Assembly (NCBI GenBank): GCA_020161245.1
Contig: JAIUOK010000040.1
Coordinates: 1 to 44,050 of the forward strand
Length of the DNA stretch: 44,050 bases
Reading direction: 5' to 3'
From: Actinomycetota bacterium
Lineage (GTDB): Bacteria > Actinomycetota > Actinomycetes > S36-B12 > CAIYMF01
Below, in pieces: positions 17,429 through 26,209 of this stretch. Within the stretch, counting starts at the first letter, position 1. Every line of letters starts with the position of its first letter. The position numbers and the translations under genes are program-made. The notes beneath the pieces were generated by a model. It was not told the origin of the DNA. It saw only the letters and a list, made by a program, of their open reading frames with translations, and made no database searches.

Positions 17429-18073
17429 TCAGCGCGGGTACTCCAGGAACGCGCGCACCGACGCCGCGTCGCCCTGCACGTCGAGGCCCTGCGTCGCCCG
17501 GCCGTAGAGGGCCAGCACGATCTCGCCCACCGGTCCGGCCAGGGTCACGTGGGGCAGTCCGCCCTTGACCTGCTCGGTGCCGCCGGCCGCGGGGCCGTCG
17601 TCGGGCGCGAGCACGATCCCGACCGGCGACCTCCGCCCGACCCACCGGCCGAGGCCCTTGGCCGCCGACCACAGCGACGCCGTGGTGCCGGTGTCGAGCG
17701 TGCGGGGCGCCCACTCGGCCTGCGCCCGGCGGACGTCCTCGTGGTGGACGAAGAACTCCACCGTGTTGGTCGCCCCGTCGATCTGCGCGATGCTCGTCGG
17801 GCTCCACCCGGGCGGGCCGGAGCGCACCGTCGCGACCAGCTGCTCCCACGGCTGGTCGGCCACCCCGGACTGCACGTGGGCGGTGTAGCCCGCCAGGAAC
17901 GGCAGCACGATGCCGCCCGCGGCGTCCGGCCGCCGCTCGCGCACCACGAGGTGGGCCGCGAGGTCGCGCGCGGTCCAGCCGCCGCACAGGGTGGGGGCGT
18001 CGGGGCCGACCTCGAGGAACAGGTCGCAGAGGGCCGCGCGCTCGGCGCGGGCGACGGCGTTGGCAGCAGGCAC
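17429..18073 (-). CDS. TIGR03085 family metal-binding protein (DinB/MDMPI-like)
   Basis: A 214-residue protein. The opening AERAALCDLFLEVGPDAPTLCGGWTARDLAAHLVVRERRPDA is the signature of the TIGR03085 group, related to mycothiol-dependent maleylpyruvate isomerases. The metal-binding His residues are expected in AAHLVVRE and in EFFVHHEDVRRA. These proteins are typical of mycothiol-producing actinobacteria, but their reaction is not established. GTG at 18073 is supported by TAGGGT ending six bases upstream. It converges with hisF. Confidence 0.85.
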   Translation of the reverse strand: MPAANAVARAERAALCDLFLEVGPDAPTLCGGWTARDLAAHLVVRERRPDAAGGIVLPFLAGYTAHVQSGVADQPWEQLVATVRSGPPGWSPTSIAQIDGATNTVEFFVHHEDVRRAQAEWAPRTLDTGTTASLWSAAKGLGRWVGRRSPVGIVLAPDDGPAAGGTEQVKGGLPHVTLAGPVGEIVLALYGRATQGLDVQGDAASVRAFLEYPR

Positions 18074-18079
18074 GTGATC

Positions 18080-18085
18080 ACCCTA
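18080..18085 (-). promoter_or_regulatory. -10 box of the TIGR03085 gene (leaderless)
   Basis: TAGGGT on the minus strand is followed by GATCAC and the GTG at 18073, the six-base spacing common in this window. Confidence 0.55.
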
Positions 18086-18201
18086 GGTGCGCCCGGGCGG
18101 GCCGCACGCCGGGGCGGGCCGCGCTCAAGACGCACTGCAGGATGCCGACAACCTCACCAGGAGCCGCGCCGTCCCGGCGCGCCACCTCGGAGGGCAGGGG
18201 C

Positions 18202-18954
18202 ATGGCTGGACCGGAGTACGACTTCTTCGCCACGGGGCCGCGGCAGGCGCCGCAGCCGCCGGCAGCGCCCACCGGCCGCACCGTCTCCGCCGCAGCGCCG
18301 TCCGCACCGATGGCTCCTGCCCCGTCGGGCGCCGTCAACCAGTTCGGCCTGCCCGTGGACGAGTACGCGCCCACCGGCCCGTACGCCGCCCCCGGCTACG
18401 GCACCGCACCGGTCGCGCACGGCCTCGTCGCGTCGCAGGACCCGGCGTGGCCAGCCCAGCCCGGGCGCCGCCAGGCGGCCCCGCCGGCCGACGTCCGTCC
18501 CGGCACGGTGGTCGCGGCCGGTGTCATCTCGATCGTGCTCGGCGCCCTGTCCGCGCTGTTCGCCGGGCTCGGCCTGCTCGGCTACCTGGCGATGAGCGCC
18601 CAGCTCGACGAGCTCGCCGCCCAGGCCGGCAGCGACTCCGCGACGGCTGCGGCGTTCGGCAGCGCGATCCTCGGCGTCGTCCTCATCGGCGTCGTCGTGC
18701 TCGCTGTCTTCGCGGCCCTCTACCTGGTGCTCGGCATCATGACCGTGCGCGGCCGCCGGCCCTTCGCCTGGGCGCTGCTCGTCGTCTCCGCGCTCAACCT
18801 GCTGTGGTCGGCGTACCAGTACGTCAACGGCTCGATGGGCGGCGCGGGCAGCACGGGCGGGACGTTCGGCACGATGATCGGCTTCGGCGTCGTCGTCGCC
18901 ATCGTGCTGCTGCTGACCGTCGGCAGCGGCGGTGCCTGGCTGCGCCGCAGCTGA
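18202..18954 (+). CDS. Membrane protein with proline-rich cytoplasmic N-terminus
   Basis: A 250-residue protein. About 100 Pro/Ala-rich, probably disordered residues ([20 protein letters not shown]...) precede four hydrophobic helices, starting near [20 protein letters not shown]. There are short charged loops such as TVRGRRPF. A clear ribosome site (GGAGGG, eight bases before) selects the ATG at 18202 over an earlier in-frame ATG at 18142. The layout is common in actinobacteria, where such tails often meet division or stress proteins, but no family or function is recognised. It faces the septum-formation gene, with four bases between the stops. Confidence 0.7.
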   Translation: MAGPEYDFFATGPRQAPQPPAAPTGRTVSAAAPSAPMAPAPSGAVNQFGLPVDEYAPTGPYAAPGYGTAPVAHGLVASQDPAWPAQPGRRQAAPPADVRPGTVVAAGVISIVLGALSALFAGLGLLGYLAMSAQLDELAAQAGSDSATAAAFGSAILGVVLIGVVVLAVFAALYLVLGIMTVRGRRPFAWALLVVSALNLLWSAYQYVNGSMGGAGSTGGTFGTMIGFGVVVAIVLLLTVGSGGAWLRRS

Positions 18955-18958
18955 CCTG

Positions 18959-19672
18959 CTACGCCAGGTACGACCGGGTCAGCCCGTCGTCGACGTCGGT
19001 CTCGACCGTGCACCGGACGGTGCGCTTCTCGGTGCGCCACGTCGCCTCGATCGGGAAGAACATGCCCGAGAAGAGCTCCGGCTCGTCGTAGACGTCGGTC
19101 GACAGCGCCGCCTCGACCTCCTCGCACTTCGCGTCGGCCGCGGCACGGACCGCCTCCTCGCCCGGGTACGCGCCCTCGAGGCCGAGGTCCACCACGCCGT
19201 ACACCTGCGCGTCGTGGGGCTGGTCGCACGCGACCACCTTGACGTCGGCGACGGTGTCGCCGGTCTCGTCGAAGCGGAAGCAGTCGCCGTAGGCGAGGTC
19301 GTAGATCGACACGACCCGACCGGCGCCGGACGGAGCGTCGCTGCCGATCGTGGGAAGGGCCGACGCCAGCCCGCGCCAGGCCATCACCGCGACCGCGCCT
19401 ACCGAGAGCACGGCGAGCAGCACGCCGGCGGCAATGGTCCAGCGCCTCGTCGAGGCCGGCCGCTCGCCCCACTGGGGGTGCTGCGGGATCATCGGGTAGC
19501 CGTCGGCGAACGGGTCGCCCTGCGACGGCGACGCGGGGGAGGGCGGTGCTCCCCACGGCTGTGCGCCCGGGGGCGGGGGCGGCAGCGCGCCGAGATCCCC
19601 GGTGCTCCCGGCGGCGGGCCGAGCCCAGCTGCCGTCCGCGCCCGCCTGCTCCTCGCCCGGCCGATCAGTCAT
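18959..19672 (-). CDS. Septum-formation family membrane-anchored protein
   Basis: A 237-residue protein. A Pro-rich cytoplasmic tail (about residues 1-75) precedes one transmembrane helix (about 78-98; [20 protein letters not shown]) and an extracytoplasmic domain. That domain begins [17 protein letters not shown] and has [18 protein letters not shown], the Cys-containing core of the actinobacterial 'septum formation' domain. Four Cys residues (in GDCF, VACDQ, AKCEE and VRCTV) probably form two disulfides outside the cell. The role in division is taken from the family name and has little direct proof. It converges with the preceding membrane-protein gene and diverges from hisI. Confidence 0.8.
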   Translation of the reverse strand: MTDRPGEEQAGADGSWARPAAGSTGDLGALPPPPPGAQPWGAPPSPASPSQGDPFADGYPMIPQHPQWGERPASTRRWTIAAGVLLAVLSVGAVAVMAWRGLASALPTIGSDAPSGAGRVVSIYDLAYGDCFRFDETGDTVADVKVVACDQPHDAQVYGVVDLGLEGAYPGEEAVRAAADAKCEEVEAALSTDVYDEPELFSGMFFPIEATWRTEKRTVRCTVETDVDDGLTRSYLA

Positions 19673-19767
19673 GCGTCCCCACCCCGTCCCGGCCCTCCTC
19701 GGCCGACGTCACGGATCCTCGCACGGCCCGGCCCGCAACCCGTTCGGGACACCGCCGGGCCCCACGG

Positions 19768-19773
19768 CACAAT
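19768..19773 (+). promoter_or_regulatory. Possible -10 box of hisI
   Basis: CACAAT ends seven bases before the GTG at 19781. If it is used as elsewhere in the window, hisI would start at that GTG rather than at the ATG at 19772, which overlaps the box. Confidence 0.4.
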
Positions 19774-20155
19774 GGCCCGCGTGAGCGACACCGGCGCAGA
19801 GCCCGACGACCAGGCCTGGGACGCGGTCCGCGCCCGGGTGCGCTTCGACGACCGGGGCCTCGTGGCCGCCGTGGCCCAGCAGTGGGACACCGGCGAGGTG
19901 CTCATGGTCGCGTGGATGGACGCCGAGGCGCTGCGCCTCACCCTCGAGAGCGGCCGGGCCACGTACTGGTCACGGTCCCGTCAGTCGCTGTGGGTCAAGG
20001 GCGACACCTCCGGCCACGTGCAGCATGTCAAGGACGTCCGCCTCGACTGCGACGGCGACACCGTGCTCGTGAAGGTCGACCAGGTCGGGGCCGCCTGCCA
20101 CACGGGCGACCGCACCTGCTTCGACGCCGACGTCCTGCCGGCGGTGGTCGCATGA
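19772..20155 (+). CDS. hisI: Phosphoribosyl-AMP cyclohydrolase
   Basis: A 127-residue enzyme (124 if the GTG at 19781 is used) that opens the purine ring of PR-AMP in histidine synthesis. The zinc and magnesium ligands are in place: [19 protein letters not shown] with DCDGD, and [12 protein letters not shown] with two Cys. [23 protein letters not shown] is the substrate region. There is no HisE pyrophosphohydrolase domain, so hisE must lie elsewhere with hisG. The stop overlaps the trpE start (ATGA), joining a histidine and a tryptophan gene in one transcript. Confidence 0.96.
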   Translation: MARVSDTGAEPDDQAWDAVRARVRFDDRGLVAAVAQQWDTGEVLMVAWMDAEALRLTLESGRATYWSRSRQSLWVKGDTSGHVQHVKDVRLDCDGDTVLVKVDQVGAACHTGDRTCFDADVLPAVVA

Positions 20156-21738
20156 GCGCGCCGGCCGCCTCCGCCCCCTACCCGCCCGGCTTCGCCGGGT
20201 CGGCCGCCCCCGACCTCGCCACCTTCCGCGAGCTCGCCCGCGACCGCCGCGTCATCCCCGTGGTCCGCCGCCTTCTGGCCGACGGCGAGACGCCGATCGG
20301 CCTCTACCGCAAGCTCGCAGGGGAGCGGGCCGGGACCTTCCTGCTCGAGTCCGCCGAGCACGGCCGCTCGTGGTCGCGCTACTCGTTCGTCGGAGTCCGC
20401 AGCGCCGCCATGCTCACCGAGGCCGGCGGCACCGCGCGCTGGTTCGGCAACGCCCCGGTAGGCCTGCCGACGGGCGGCAGCCCCGTCGAGGCCCTGCGCG
20501 ACACCATCGCGGCGCTGCACACCGAGCGGCTGCCAGGCCTGCCCCCGCTGACCGGCGGCATGGTCGGCTACCTCTCCTACGACGTCGTCCGCCGGTGGGA
20601 GCGCCTGCCCGACGCCAACCCCGACGAGATCGGGGTGCCCGAGCTCGCGATGCTGCTCGCCACCGACCTCGCGGTCCTCGACCACCACGACGGCTCCGTG
20701 CTGCTGATCGCGAACGCGATCAACTACGACGCGACCGACGAGCGGGTCGACGACGCCTGGACCGACGCCGTCCGGCGCCTCGACGCCATGCAGGCCGATC
20801 TGTCGTCGCACGCGCCGGCGTCAGCAGTCACCTACGACACCTCGGCGGCCGTCGACGTCGTGAGCCGCACCGCTGCCGACGACTACATGGCCGGCGTGGA
20901 GGCGAGCAAGGAGTACATCCGGGCCGGCGACGCGTTCCAGATCGTGCTGTCGCAGCGGTTCAGCGCCCCCTGCCCTGCCTCCTCGCTCGACGTGTACCGC
21001 GTGCTGCGCGTGACCAACCCGAGCCCGTACATGTACCTGCTGCGCGTGCCCGTCGCGACCGACGACGGCTCGCTGTCCGACGACGTGGCCTTCGACATCG
21101 TCGGGTCGTCGCCCGAGGCGCTGGTCAAGGTCGAGAGCGGCCGCGCGCTGCTGCACCCGATCGCCGGCTCGCGGCCGCGCGGCGCCACGCCGGAGGAGGA
21201 CAGCGCCCTCGCCGAGGAGCTGCTGGCCGACGAGAAGGAGCGCGCCGAGCACCTCATGCTCGTCGACCTCGGGCGCAACGACCTCGGCCGCGTCTGCGCG
21301 CCCGGCTCGGTCGAGGTCGTCGACTTCATGTCCGTCGAGCGCTACAGCCACATCATGCACATCGTCTCGACGGTGGTCGGCACCCTCGCGGAGGGCCGCA
21401 CGGCCTACGACGTCCTCGCGGCGACCTTCCCCGCGGGCACGCTGTCCGGCGCGCCGAAGCCGCGGGCGATGGAGATCATCGACGAGCTAGAGCCGGTGCG
21501 CCGCGGTGTCTACGCGGGGTGCGTGGGCTACCTCGACTTCGCCGGCGACCTCGACACCGCGATCGCGATCCGCACCGCCGTGGTGAAGGACGGCGTCGCC
21601 CACGTGCAGGCGGGCGCGGGGCTCGTGGCCGACTCCGTGCCGGCGACCGAGCACGAGGAGTGCCGCAACAAGGCCGCCGCGGTCCTGCGCGCGGTCGCGA
21701 TGGCGGCCACCATGCGCCCGGCCGGGGACGGCGGGTGA
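20152..21738 (+). CDS. trpE: Anthranilate synthase component I
   Basis: A 528-residue chorismate-utilising enzyme that makes anthranilate with ammonia from a separate TrpG. The tryptophan feedback site motif LLES is present (FLLESAEHG, about residues 64-72). The catalytic part contains [80 protein letters not shown] and the terminal [22 protein letters not shown]. Feedback inhibition is likely because the LLES motif is intact. No trpG or trpD follows. Both ends overlap neighbours by four bases (hisI before, a membrane-protein gene after). No attenuator can precede it because hisI abuts it. Confidence 0.97.
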   Translation: MSAPAASAPYPPGFAGSAAPDLATFRELARDRRVIPVVRRLLADGETPIGLYRKLAGERAGTFLLESAEHGRSWSRYSFVGVRSAAMLTEAGGTARWFGNAPVGLPTGGSPVEALRDTIAALHTERLPGLPPLTGGMVGYLSYDVVRRWERLPDANPDEIGVPELAMLLATDLAVLDHHDGSVLLIANAINYDATDERVDDAWTDAVRRLDAMQADLSSHAPASAVTYDTSAAVDVVSRTAADDYMAGVEASKEYIRAGDAFQIVLSQRFSAPCPASSLDVYRVLRVTNPSPYMYLLRVPVATDDGSLSDDVAFDIVGSSPEALVKVESGRALLHPIAGSRPRGATPEEDSALAEELLADEKERAEHLMLVDLGRNDLGRVCAPGSVEVVDFMSVERYSHIMHIVSTVVGTLAEGRTAYDVLAATFPAGTLSGAPKPRAMEIIDELEPVRRGVYAGCVGYLDFAGDLDTAIAIRTAVVKDGVAHVQAGAGLVADSVPATEHEECRNKAAAVLRAVAMAATMRPAGDGG

Positions 21739-22436
21739 CGCCCGACCGCCGTACGTTCCGGCTGGCCCTGCTGCTCCTCGCGGTCGGTGCGGCGATGCTG
21801 CTGCTCGGCTACGCGCGGCCCTGGGCGACGGCGCTGGTGCGCCAGGAGGGGCTGCCCACCGTCACCTTCGAGCTGACCGGCCGCGAGATCGAGCCTGCGG
21901 GGGCGGCTGCTGCGGTGCTCGCGCTCGCCGGGATCGCCGGCCTGATCGCGATGCGCGCGGTGGGCCGGGTCGTGTCGGGTGCGGTGCTGCTCGTCGCCGG
22001 GCTCGGGGCTGCGGCCGGGGCGGTGCTCTTCGGTGCCGGGTCCGGCAGCCGTGCCGAGGTGGTGCGCCTCGTGTCCGACAGGGTCGGGCTCGACGTCGAG
22101 CCGACGGTGTCGACGACGTCGTGGTGGCTCTCGGCCGTCGTCGGGGGCCTGCTGGTGGCCGCGGCCGGCGCCCTCGCCGTCGCCCGCGGGCGGCGCTGGC
22201 CGCAGCTCGGCCGCCGCTACGAGCGCGACGGCGGTGCCGGTCCTGCCGGTCCTGCCGGTCCGCGGCCGTCCTCCGCGGCGTCGGCACCCGTCTCGGCCGG
22301 CGCGACGGCCGCCTGGGACGCGCTCGACCAGGGGATCGACCCCACGCTCGACCCGCCCGGGCCGGACCACGTCGCGCCCGGCGGCACCGCGACTGGCACA
22401 ATGACGCCGACCGACGCCCAGGAGGACCCTCGATGA
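21735..22436 (+). CDS. Trp biosynthesis-associated membrane protein
   Basis: A 233-residue protein of the TIGR02234 type, regularly found after trpE in actinobacteria. It has four hydrophobic helices (about residues 8-26, 50-66, 72-94 and 124-146) with LTGREIEPAGAAAAVLALAGIAGL and a loop ending in TTSWWLSAVVGGLL, then a Pro/Ala-rich cytoplasmic tail with repeated GPAGPAGP. The function is unknown; a part in tryptophan transport or enzyme anchoring has only context support. It begins at a GTG overlapping the trpE stop and ends overlapping the ATG of the HGxxPAAW gene. CACAAT at 22397-22402 within its tail could serve that next gene. Confidence 0.85.
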   Translation: MTPDRRTFRLALLLLAVGAAMLLLGYARPWATALVRQEGLPTVTFELTGREIEPAGAAAAVLALAGIAGLIAMRAVGRVVSGAVLLVAGLGAAAGAVLFGAGSGSRAEVVRLVSDRVGLDVEPTVSTTSWWLSAVVGGLLVAAAGALAVARGRRWPQLGRRYERDGGAGPAGPAGPRPSSAASAPVSAGATAAWDALDQGIDPTLDPPGPDHVAPGGTATGTMTPTDAQEDPR

Positions 22437-22654
22437 GCGAGCGCCCGTTCAACAGCCACGGCAACACGCCGGCCGCGTGGACCGCGGTGACCATCATCAT
22501 GGTGGCCTTCGTGATCGGCGCCGTCGCCGTCCTCACGGCCAACTGGGTCCTGTTCTGGATCGGCGGTGTCGGCGGCTGCATCGTCGGCGCGGTCGTCGGC
22601 AAGGTCATGTCGATGATGGGCTACGGCCAGGGCACCGCCCCCGCCGAGCACTGA
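22433..22654 (+). CDS. HGxxPAAW motif small membrane protein
   Basis: A 73-residue protein with the exact motif HGNTPAAW near the N-terminus (residues 9-16), then two hydrophobic helices (about 17-39 and 42-60). This is a known actinobacterial family of unknown function, often beside tryptophan genes. AGGAGG seven bases upstream is the strongest ribosome site in the trp section, and the ATG overlaps the preceding stop. It is the last gene of the hisI-trpE transcript, followed by a hairpin. Confidence 0.88.
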   Translation: MSERPFNSHGNTPAAWTAVTIIMVAFVIGAVAVLTANWVLFWIGGVGGCIVGAVVGKVMSMMGYGQGTAPAEH

Positions 22655-22674
22655 CCCACCTCTCTCCGCCGCCG

Positions 22675-22701
22675 GTCGTGCAGGGACTGCCCTGACACGA
22701 C
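22675..22701 (+). terminator. Hairpin after the hisI-trpE operon
   Basis: GTCGTGCAGGG pairs with CCCTG-A-CACGAC, giving an 11-bp stem with one bulged A and a four-base loop. It lies 21 bases after the HGxxPAAW stop. No U-run follows. Confidence 0.6.
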
Positions 22702-22752
22702 TCGAACACAGCGGTAACCGGCCCGAGCCCCTCGTTCTGCCACGCTGATCGC

Positions 22753-23439
22753 GTGGCTGCGCAGGGGCTCGTGCTCGTCGTGGAGGACGAGCCGTCGATC
22801 GCCGATCTGCTGCGCCTGTACCTGTCCCGCGAGGGCTTCGGCGTCCACGTCGAGCGCGACGGCCGCGGAGGGCTCGCCGCGGCACGCTCGCTCAAGCCCG
22901 TCGCGGTCGTCCTCGACGTCGGCCTGTCCGAGATGGACGGCACCGAGGTGTGCCGGCGCCTGCGCGCCGACGGGGACTGGGTGCCGGTGCTGTTCTGCAC
23001 CGCGCGCGACGACGAGATCGACCGCGTGCTCGGCCTCGAGCTCGGCGCCGACGACTACATCACCAAGCCGTTCTCGCCGCGCGAGGTGGTCGCCCGGGTG
23101 AAGGCCGTCGTGCGCCGTGCCGACGGACCGTCAGCGTCGCCGCTGCTCGAGCTCGGCCGGGTCGTGGTCGACCGCGACGCGCACAAGGTGCGGGTCGACG
23201 GCCAGGAGGTCGAGCTGACCGCGACGGAGTTCGACCTCCTCGTGCACCTCATGCGTCATCCCGGGCGCGTGCTCAGCCGTGAGCAGCTGCTGAGCGAGGT
23301 GTGGGGCTACGCCGCGGTGGTCGGCACCCGCACGGTCGACGTCCACGTCGCCCAGGTGCGCGCCAAGCTCGGCGACGCTAGCCCCATCCGCACCGTGCGC
23401 GGCGTCGGCTACAGCGCGGAGGCGGTGGCCGCAGGATGA
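22753..23439 (+). CDS. OmpR/PhoB-type response regulator
   Basis: A 228-residue DNA-binding regulator. The receiver domain (about 5-120) has the acid pair VVEDEPS, phospho-acceptor D55 in VVLDVGLSEMDG, T83 and K105 in DDYITKPFSP. The winged-helix output domain (about 130-225) has ELTATEFDLLVHLMRHPGRVLSREQLL and RTVDVHVAQVRAKLGD...RTVRGVGY. The loop after the phospho-Asp reads GLSEMDG where LP-x-x-DG is usual, so the Pro is lost. The GTG start has CACGCT ending six bases upstream. Its stop overlaps the kinase start. Target genes are unknown; the trp setting does not prove trp control. Confidence 0.95.
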   Translation: MAAQGLVLVVEDEPSIADLLRLYLSREGFGVHVERDGRGGLAAARSLKPVAVVLDVGLSEMDGTEVCRRLRADGDWVPVLFCTARDDEIDRVLGLELGADDYITKPFSPREVVARVKAVVRRADGPSASPLLELGRVVVDRDAHKVRVDGQEVELTATEFDLLVHLMRHPGRVLSREQLLSEVWGYAAVVGTRTVDVHVAQVRAKLGDASPIRTVRGVGYSAEAVAAG

Positions 23440-24827
23440 CGACCGCGGCCGGCCGCCGGCCCCCGCTCACCCGGCAGCTCGTGCTCGTGCTCGCCCTCGT
23501 CGCGGTCGTCGCCGTGGTCGTCACCGGCATCGTGTCCTATCCCCTCGTCGCCAACGCCTCGCAAGCGCAGGCGCAGGCGCAGCTCGGCACCCAGGCCGAC
23601 CTGCTCGCCGAGGTGGTCGACCGCTCCGACGGCACCGGCATGGGCCAGATGATGGACGGGGTGCGACTGCGCCAGCTGCTGCGCGCCCAGGGCATCGAGG
23701 TGCAGGTCGTGCGCCGCAACCGCGAGCCGTCGGCGCCCGTGACCCAGGCCGACGTCGACGCCGTGCGGGCCGGTGCCAGCATCAGCGAGGTACGCCGGAG
23801 CGGGTCGGCGACCGTCTACGTCGAGGGCCGGCCCACCAGCACCGGCGCGGCCGCGTTCCTGGTGCAGGACGCCGGGGTCGCCTCGTCGCAGACGGGCCTG
23901 GCGCTGCGCCGCTTCCTGCTCGCTGCCGTCGTCGGCCTGCTCGTGGCCGTGGTCGTGGGCTGGCTGGTCGCGCGGCGTGTCACGCGGCCGCTCCGCGACG
24001 CGTCGGCCGCAGCGCAGCGGCTGGCGGCGGGCGCGCGCGACGTCGCCCTCCCGGTCGAGGGACCGGCCGAGGTGGCCAGCGTCTCCGAGTCGCTCAACTC
24101 GCTGTCGGCGGCGCTGTCGTCGAGCGAGGGGCGCCAGCGCGACTTCCTGCTCTCCGTCAGCCACGAGCTGCGCACGCCGCTCACCGGGATCGCCGGGTAC
24201 GCCGAGGCGCTGGCCGACGGCGTCGTCCCGCCCGACCAGGCCGCGGGCACGGGCGCCGTCGTCCTCACCGAGGCCCGGCGCCTCGAGCGGCTCGTCGCCG
24301 ACCTGCTCGACCTCGCGCGCCTCGGCGCGGCCGATCTGAGGCTGAGCATCGGCGAGATCGACCTCGCCGACCTCTGCCGCGAGGCGGCCGCGGTGTGGGA
24401 GTCGCGCTGCGGCAAGGAGGGCGTGCCCTTCGCGCTGGAGGCCTCGCCGGTCCCGGTGCTCGCGGACCCGCTGCGCGTACGGCAGATCGTCGACAACCTC
24501 TGCGAGAACGCGCTGCGCGTGACGCCGTCCGGACGGCCGCTGGTGCTCGCGTGCGGCGTCCACGAGGGATGGGGCGCGGTCGAGGTCCGCGACGGCGGGC
24601 CGGGGCTGACGGCGGACGACGTCGCCGTGGCCTTCGAGCCGTCGGCGCTCTACGAGCGCTACCGCGGCGTCCGCAAGGTCGGGACGGGCATCGGGCTCGC
24701 GCTGGTCGGGCGCCTGGCGGCCCGTCTGGGCGGCCGGGCGTACGCCGCCGCGGCTCCTGAGGGCGGCGCACGCATCGGCGTGCTCCTGCCGCCGGCGCCG
24801 CCGGCTCGGCCTACAGTCGGACCGTGA
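23436..24827 (+). CDS. Sensor histidine kinase
   Basis: A 463-residue membrane kinase paired with the overlapping response regulator. There are two transmembrane helices (about 13-37 and 159-180) around a roughly 120-residue external sensor. A HAMP linker (about 178-230) follows, then the dimerisation and phospho-acceptor domain with SVSHELRTPLTGIAGYAEAL (H243) and an ATPase domain with N-box DNLCENALRVTPSG (about 352-366), DGGPGL and GTGIGLALVGRLAARLGG. The external domain is rich in Gln/Ala after the first helix (SQAQAQAQLGTQADLLAEVV) and matches no sensor I recognise. The stop overlaps the next start. Confidence 0.95.
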   Translation: MTTAAGRRPPLTRQLVLVLALVAVVAVVVTGIVSYPLVANASQAQAQAQLGTQADLLAEVVDRSDGTGMGQMMDGVRLRQLLRAQGIEVQVVRRNREPSAPVTQADVDAVRAGASISEVRRSGSATVYVEGRPTSTGAAAFLVQDAGVASSQTGLALRRFLLAAVVGLLVAVVVGWLVARRVTRPLRDASAAAQRLAAGARDVALPVEGPAEVASVSESLNSLSAALSSSEGRQRDFLLSVSHELRTPLTGIAGYAEALADGVVPPDQAAGTGAVVLTEARRLERLVADLLDLARLGAADLRLSIGEIDLADLCREAAAVWESRCGKEGVPFALEASPVPVLADPLRVRQIVDNLCENALRVTPSGRPLVLACGVHEGWGAVEVRDGGPGLTADDVAVAFEPSALYERYRGVRKVGTGIGLALVGRLAARLGGRAYAAAAPEGGARIGVLLPPAPPARPTVGP

Positions 24828-25309
24828 CCACGACCGGCACCCCGCCCGAGACGCGGGGCAGGCGCGTGGCCGACGCGGCCCGGGCGCCGCTGGTCACCGG
24901 CGCATGCGTCCTGGCGGCCTCGGCGTTCGTGGCGCTCGTCGACCCCAACGAGCCGGGCCACTACCCGCTGTGCCCCACCAAGTACCTGACGGGGCTGGAC
25001 TGCCCCGGCTGCGGCGGGCTGCGAGCCACGCACGACCTGCTGCACGGCGACATCGCCGCCGCCCTCGACCACAACGCGTTCGTCGTCCTCGTGGTCATCC
25101 CCGCCATGGTGCTGCTCTGGGCCGCCTGGCTCGTGCGCGCCTGGAAGGGCGGCGACGCCGTGGCCGGCAGCAGGCTCCAGCGCGCGGCCGACCGCCTGGG
25201 CAGCAAGCCCGTGCTGATCGGGCTCGGCATCGTGATGCTCGCGTTCACCGTCGTGCGCAACATCGGGGGAGTGCCCGCGTTCGCCTGGCTGGAGTCCGGG
25301 CTGCTCTGA
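24824..25309 (+). CDS. DUF2752 membrane protein
   Basis: A 161-residue protein. The family motif CPTKYLTGLDCPGCGGLRATHDLLHGDIAAALDHNAFVV is seen in parts as CP-KYLTG, CPGCGG-RA and H-DI-AAL-HN. The Cys residues look like a metal or disulfide site facing the membrane surface. Three hydrophobic helices are evident (about 22-40, 84-108 and 132-150). Function is unknown. The GTG overlaps the kinase stop, making it the third gene of the two-component operon. It could be an accessory of the sensor or an effector. Confidence 0.85.
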   Translation: MTTTGTPPETRGRRVADAARAPLVTGACVLAASAFVALVDPNEPGHYPLCPTKYLTGLDCPGCGGLRATHDLLHGDIAAALDHNAFVVLVVIPAMVLLWAAWLVRAWKGGDAVAGSRLQRAADRLGSKPVLIGLGIVMLAFTVVRNIGGVPAFAWLESGLL

Positions 25310-25337
25310 CGGGGCGGCCGGGGGCAGACCCCTGGTC

Positions 25338-25365
25338 CTGACCGGTCCGAAGCTGCGGCTAACCT
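25338..25365 (+). promoter_or_regulatory. Promoter of trpC-trpB-trpA (leaderless)
   Basis: CTGACC (25338-25343) and TAACCT (25360-25365) stand 16 bases apart. TAACCT ends six bases before the trpC ATG. With transcription starting at the codon there is no room for a trp leader peptide or attenuator. Confidence 0.65.
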
Positions 25366-25371
25366 GATGCG

Positions 25372-26181
25372 ATGACCGTGCTCGACGACATCCTCGCCGG
25401 CGTCCGAGAGGACCTCGCCGCGCGCCAGGAGCAGACGAGCCTCGACGAGCTCAAGCGCCTGGCGCAGGCGCGGCCCGCCGCGATCGACGCGGAGGCGGTG
25501 CTTCGGCAGGACGGCGTCTGCGTCATCGCCGAGGTGAAGCGGTCCAGCCCCAGCAAGGGCTCGCTCGCACCGATCACAGATCCGGCCGGCCTCGCGCGCG
25601 AGTACGAGGCGGGCGGCGCGCACGTCGTCAGCGTCCTCACCGAGAAGCGCCGCTTCGACGGCTCGCTGGACGACCTCGCAGCAGTCCGCGCCGCCATCGA
25701 CATCCCGGTGCTGCGCAAGGACTTCATCGTCTCCAGCTACCAGCTGTGGGAGGCCCGCGCGCACGGTGCCGACCTCGCCCTGCTCATCGTCGCCGCCCTC
25801 GAGCAGGAGGCGCTGGTCTCCCTCGTCGAGCGCGCGCGCTCCCTCGGCCTCACCCCGCTCGTCGAGGTGCACGACACCGAGGAGGTCGCGCGCGCCCTCG
25901 ACGCCGGCGCCACCGTGATCGGCGTCAACGTCCGCAACCTCAAGACCCTCGAGGTCGACCGCGACACTTTCGCCCGCGTCGCGCCCGCGATCCCCGACCA
26001 CTGCGTGCGGATCGCCGAATCCGGGGTGCGCGGCCCGCACGACCTGCTGGCCTACGCCCATGCCGGCGCCGACGCCGTGCTCGTGGGCGAGTCGCTGGTG
26101 ACCGGTGGCGACCCGCGCGCGGCGGTGCAGGACCTCGTGGCCGCCGGGGCGCACCCCGCGGTCAAGAACGCGCGTGGCTGA
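25372..26181 (+). CDS. trpC: Indole-3-glycerol phosphate synthase
   Basis: A 269-residue barrel enzyme that closes the indole ring from CdRP. Conserved parts are [13 protein letters not shown] with the catalytic Lys, [70 protein letters not shown] and [12 protein letters not shown], and [11 protein letters not shown] near the end. There is no fused TrpF domain, unlike the enterobacterial enzyme. It is the first gene of the second trp operon, after the two-component operon. Its stop is 28 bases before trpB. Confidence 0.97.
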   Translation: MTVLDDILAGVREDLAARQEQTSLDELKRLAQARPAAIDAEAVLRQDGVCVIAEVKRSSPSKGSLAPITDPAGLAREYEAGGAHVVSVLTEKRRFDGSLDDLAAVRAAIDIPVLRKDFIVSSYQLWEARAHGADLALLIVAALEQEALVSLVERARSLGLTPLVEVHDTEEVARALDAGATVIGVNVRNLKTLEVDRDTFARVAPAIPDHCVRIAESGVRGPHDLLAYAHAGADAVLVGESLVTGGDPRAAVQDLVAAGAHPAVKNARG

Positions 26182-26209
26182 CTCCGCCCACCCCTGGAAG
26201 ACTCTGCCC

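Noticed and set aside
8693..18073. Genomic island between priA and hisF
   Set aside because: No integrase, tRNA, direct-repeat ends or shift in base use; ordinary gene insertion within a biosynthetic region is a sufficient explanation.
26105..26209. Earlier trpB start inside trpC
   Set aside because: It would add about 35 unrelated residues; the ATG at 26210 is closer to the family start and has a -10-like box.
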